Of a DNA stretch of 64,000 nucleotides, positions 61,781 through 64,000 are shown piece after piece. Position 1 is the first letter of the stretch; every line of letters starts with the position of its first letter. Made by a program: the position numbers and the translations under genes. Under the pieces are notes generated by a model, which worked only from the letters and a program-made list of their open reading frames with translations, made no database searches and was not told the origin of the DNA. The stretch comes from Lacticaseibacillus casei DSM 20011 = JCM 1134 = ATCC 393 (lineage in GTDB: Bacteria > Bacillota > Bacilli > Lactobacillales > Lactobacillaceae): positions 1,240,001 to 1,304,000 of the forward strand of contig NZ_AP012544.1 of NCBI RefSeq assembly GCF_000829055.1. Reading direction: 5' to 3'.

Positions 61781-63040
61781 GCGCATTTTAGAATCAAGTT
61801 AGCCACTGTCTCAAAATTTTTTGGACAATAAAAAACATCAAGAACAGATATCCTGTATCATTGAAGTTCCTACCCAAACAATGGAAGAGGATATTGTCTT
61901 GATGCAGAAACAGGATAGCACACACCGCCAAAAAGGTCAGCACTTAACATCACTCGAGCGCGGAAAAGTGGCCGGATTCCGCCAAGCTGGGAAGTCCAAT
62001 CGTTGGATTGCTGCTGAAATTGGCGTCTGCCCGCAGACCATTAATAATGAAATCAAGCGAGGTACAGTAGATCAGGTCAAGAAGAGTAATGGCAAGCGCG
62101 TCTACCATCGACAATACCTGCCAGAGGCTGCTCAGGCACGTTACGAGACTGCACGCTTGAGCTGCCATCGTCCTGACAAGTTCGCCAGCGTACAGGTCTT
62201 CTTAGCCTGGTACGTACAGCGAGCTAAGCAGGACAAATGGTCGCCGGATGCTTCAATCGGCTATGCCAAGCGACACAAGCTGTTTACTCCTGAAGAGCTT
62301 GTTTGTGCCTCGACTTTGTACCAGTACATTGACGACCAACGCCTAGAGATTCGAAATATCGACCTGTTGGAGAAGACTAAGCGGAAGACCTCTCACCAGC
62401 ACCACACCAAGGCTAAGCGCCTGGCTGGCCGCAGTATCGAGGAACGGCCTAAGGTCGTTGAACGACGCAGGCAGTTCGGTCACTGGGAGATGGATACCAT
62501 TGTCGGTAAACGCAATGGCAAGAAGAGCGTCATCTTGACTCTGATTGAGCGCAAGACCCGTTGCCAACTTCTCCGCTTGATCGAAGGACGAGATGCAGAC
62601 TCTGTGAGCTATGCATTGCGTGGAATCAAGCGCGAATGGGGAGCTTGCATCAAGACCATCACAGCCGACAACGGACCCGAGTTCACCGCCTTAAATACTG
62701 CTTTTGCTGGGACGGAAACTGAGATCTTCTACGCCCATCCTTACACGTCCTGCGACCGTGGCACCAACGAGGCACATAACCGGATGATCCGCCAGGACTT
62801 CCCTAAGGGCATGTCCCTAGATGACATTAGCCCTAGTCAAGTGCAGGCCACGCAAGACCGCTTGAATCAGTTGCCTCGCAAACAACAGGGCTACTGCACA
62901 CCCCAGCAAAACTTTGAGGCCGAAGCTCGGCGCGTTCGCCGCATGGCCCAGTAGTCTCTCTAGCGCCACAACTTCTATTTGATAACGGCCTGTTCTGGGA
63001 TTGTCCTCAACGACTGGCTAACTTGTTCTTGCAATTTACG
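61781..63040 (+). mobile_element. IS30-family insertion sequence, copy 2
   Basis: 1260 bases between 14-base direct repeats, one intact transposase gene on the plus strand. The ends (GCGCATTTTAGAATCAAGTTAGCC, inward, and CGTAAATTGCAAGAACAAGTTAGCC from the other side) share the core CAAGTTAGCC with each other and with copy 1. It separates the accessory island from rbgA. Confidence 0.88.
61902..62954 (+). CDS. IS30-family transposase, copy 2
   Basis: DDE transposase of 350 residues with an intact helix-turn-helix (IAAEIGVCPQTINNEIKRG near residue 35) and triad motifs WEMDTIVGKRNG, TITADNGPEF and TNEAHNRMIRQD. The start is set at ATG 61902, the position matching the start of copy 1 (MQKQD here, MHEQD there); the frame is open upstream to 61821. 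It is a divergent relative of copy 1, not an identical duplicate. Confidence 0.95.
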   Translation: MQKQDSTHRQKGQHLTSLERGKVAGFRQAGKSNRWIAAEIGVCPQTINNEIKRGTVDQVKKSNGKRVYHRQYLPEAAQARYETARLSCHRPDKFASVQVFLAWYVQRAKQDKWSPDASIGYAKRHKLFTPEELVCASTLYQYIDDQRLEIRNIDLLEKTKRKTSHQHHTKAKRLAGRSIEERPKVVERRRQFGHWEMDTIVGKRNGKKSVILTLIERKTRCQLLRLIEGRDADSVSYALRGIKREWGACIKTITADNGPEFTALNTAFAGTETEIFYAHPYTSCDRGTNEAHNRMIRQDFPKGMSLDDISPSQVQATQDRLNQLPRKQQGYCTPQQNFEAEARRVRRMAQ

Positions 63041-63062
63041 AACTTTAAACAAGCTTTATATA
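63035..63062 (+). promoter_or_regulatory. Possible hybrid promoter at the IS30 copy 2 right end
   Basis: TTTACG at 63035-63040 is the very end of the IS; TATATA at 63057-63062 lies in flanking DNA, 16 bp away. The pair would read into rbgA. Only the -10 is a good match. Confidence 0.35.
63041..63054. repeat. Target duplication, right side of IS30 copy 2
   Basis: Exact second copy of AACTTTAAACAAGC. Confidence 0.75.
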
Positions 63063-63107
63063 ACTCAGATATAAACAAGTATTTTGCCCATAAGGAGTCT
63101 GAAAATT

Positions 63108-63965
63108 TTGGCAATTCAATGGTTCCCGGGCCACATGGCGAAGGCCCGTAAACAGGTACAGGAAAAAATTAAACAAGTCGATCTCATTCTTGAGGTTGTT
63201 GACGCGCGTACACCTGAATCATCGCGCAACCCAATGTTAGATGAAATAATTGGCGAAAAGCCGCGCATGATGATCCTCAATAAGCAAGATTTGGCGGATC
63301 CGACCCTGACACGAGAATGGGTGCAATACTATCAAGATCAAGGTTTTGCCGCGATTGCGATTGATGCGCAACATGCAAAACGGCTGCAGCAAATTCCGCA
63401 GTTGGCCACTAAATTGATGGCGGAGAAAATTGCCCGAAAGAAGGCGCGGGGGATTCGCAATCCCATGATTAAGGCGATGTGTATTGGTATCCCTAACGTC
63501 GGCAAGTCGACGGTACTGAATCGGCTGGTTCACTGTAATATTGCGGTAACTGGTAACAAGCCCAGTGTGACCAAGAATCAACAGTGGTTAAAGGCGAGTG
63601 ATAATTTTCAGTTGCTGGATACCCCTGGGATTTTGTGGCCCAAGTTTGCCTCGCAGACGATCGGGATGCGTCTGGCGTTTACCGGTGCGATTGCCGACGC
63701 GGTATTCCAAGAAGATGTGGTCGGTTTATATGGCTTAACTTATTTTATGGCACATTATCCGGACGCCCTGAAAAAAGCTTACCATCTCACTGATCCGGAC
63801 TTGCAAGCAGCACCGCACGACTTGCTGGTGAAGCTGACAAAAACGCAGGGATTCGGAGAGGAATTCAATCGAATGGCGGAACGGCTGATTTTCGATGCAC
63901 GGCAGGGAAAATTAGGCCGCTTCACCTTGGAAAAGCCTGGTGAGACCGATGCCGATACTGAGTGA
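63108..63965 (+). CDS. rbgA: Ribosome biogenesis GTPase RbgA (YlqF)
   Basis: Circularly permuted GTPase required for late 50S assembly. It has 285 residues. The permuted order is visible: G4 LNKQDLAD near residue 60, then G1 GIPNVGKST near residue 127, then G3 DTPGIL near residue 173. The N-terminal IQWFPGHMAKA is a family signature with a catalytic histidine. TTG 63108 is the start, with AAGGAG 11 bases upstream. IS30 copy 2 ends only 67 bases before the start codon, so its native promoter may have been displaced. Confidence 0.95.
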   Translation: MAIQWFPGHMAKARKQVQEKIKQVDLILEVVDARTPESSRNPMLDEIIGEKPRMMILNKQDLADPTLTREWVQYYQDQGFAAIAIDAQHAKRLQQIPQLATKLMAEKIARKKARGIRNPMIKAMCIGIPNVGKSTVLNRLVHCNIAVTGNKPSVTKNQQWLKASDNFQLLDTPGILWPKFASQTIGMRLAFTGAIADAVFQEDVVGLYGLTYFMAHYPDALKKAYHLTDPDLQAAPHDLLVKLTKTQGFGEEFNRMAERLIFDARQGKLGRFTLEKPGETDADTE

Positions 63966-64000
63966 GTATAAGGCGCTTTTGCAAGCAGATCATGTCGATC
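63950..64000 (+). CDS. Start of the next gene, possibly rnhB (partial)
   Basis: An open frame from ATG 63950 overlaps the rbgA 3' end by 16 bases and runs off the window after 17 codons (MPILSEYKALLQADHVD). In Bacillota rbgA is normally followed by rnhB (ribonuclease HII), and an overlap fits. The fragment is too short to recognise by sequence. Confidence 0.35.

Noticed and set aside
37215..63054. The two IS30 copies as ends of a composite transposon
   Set aside because: They are 23 kb apart, diverged from each other, in opposite orientation, each with its own target duplication, and the DNA between them is core chromosome in conserved order.
1..64000. CRISPR arrays, tRNA, rRNA, T-box leaders and prophage
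   Set aside because: I looked for regularly spaced repeats, cloverleaf and rRNA signatures, T-box GGGTGGTACC-type motifs and phage genes and saw none. A tool such as tRNAscan-SE or Infernal would settle it.

Overview
The window is a stretch of Gram-positive, low-to-moderate-GC chromosome from a lactobacillus, most likely the Lacticaseibacillus casei/paracasei group. The evidence is the gene content and order (tig-clpX-engB, scpA-scpB-rluB, fer-ypbB-recQ-LysM-cmk-rpsA-der-hup and thyA-dfrA, all in the order expected for Bacillota), strong AGGAGG-type ribosome binding sites, a cysteine-free ribosomal protein L32, and thymidylate synthase and dihydrofolate reductase that closely resemble, but are not identical to, the classical 'L. 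casei' enzymes as I remember them. No rRNA or tRNA gene, CRISPR array or prophage is visible.

Layout. 1-3.6 kb: 3' part of tig, then clpX, engB and a MazG-like gene. 3.6-6.4 kb: a 53-codon micro-gene, an intergenic repeat and a two-gene polar amino acid (glutamine-type) ABC transporter. 6.5-12.1 kb: uvrC, then the fruR-fruK-fruA fructose operon on the minus strand. 12.3-21.2 kb: obgE, an OatA-like acetyltransferase, rnz, a short-chain dehydrogenase, a LapA-like protein, clpB under an apparent CtsR box, and rpmF. 21.5-28.3 kb: a DUF1836 protein, a 5'-nucleotidase, a lipoprotein, a small membrane protein and dnaE. 28.4-31.2 kb: the glycolytic pfkA-pyk operon. 31.4-37.1 kb: a UPF0756 protein, cvfB, xerD, ribT, scpA, scpB, rluB, and ribU behind an FMN riboswitch. 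37.2-38.5 kb: IS30 copy 1. 38.5-49.8 kb: ferredoxin, ypbB, recQ, a LysM protein, cmk, rpsA, der, hup, a TPR protein, YitT and cca. 49.9-60.4 kb: a hypothetical gene, an ABC-F ATPase, thyA, dfrA, a hemolysin III family protein, degV, an SGNH hydrolase, ypmS, msrA, yozE, an S41 protease and a DUF6176 protein. 60.4-63.05 kb: a small accessory island with a SMUG2-type DNA glycosylase, an apparent sense/antisense RNA locus encoding a 32-residue hydrophobic peptide, and IS30 copy 2. 63.1 kb to the end: rbgA and possibly the start of rnhB.

Most of the window is housekeeping: protein quality control (Tig, ClpX, ClpB), ribosome assembly GTPases (EngB, Obg, Der, RbgA), chromosome biology (ScpAB, XerD, HU, DnaE, RecQ, UvrC), glycolysis and fructose entry, folate/dTMP synthesis and the cell envelope. 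The unusual parts are the candidate type I toxin-antitoxin locus at about 61.3-61.7 kb, a family of palindromic intergenic repeats present at four places (3.9, 21.2, 46.2 and 55.9 kb), two diverged IS30 copies that are each flanked by exact 14-bp direct repeats, and an S41 protease gene whose only well-placed Shine-Dalgarno points at an ATC codon.
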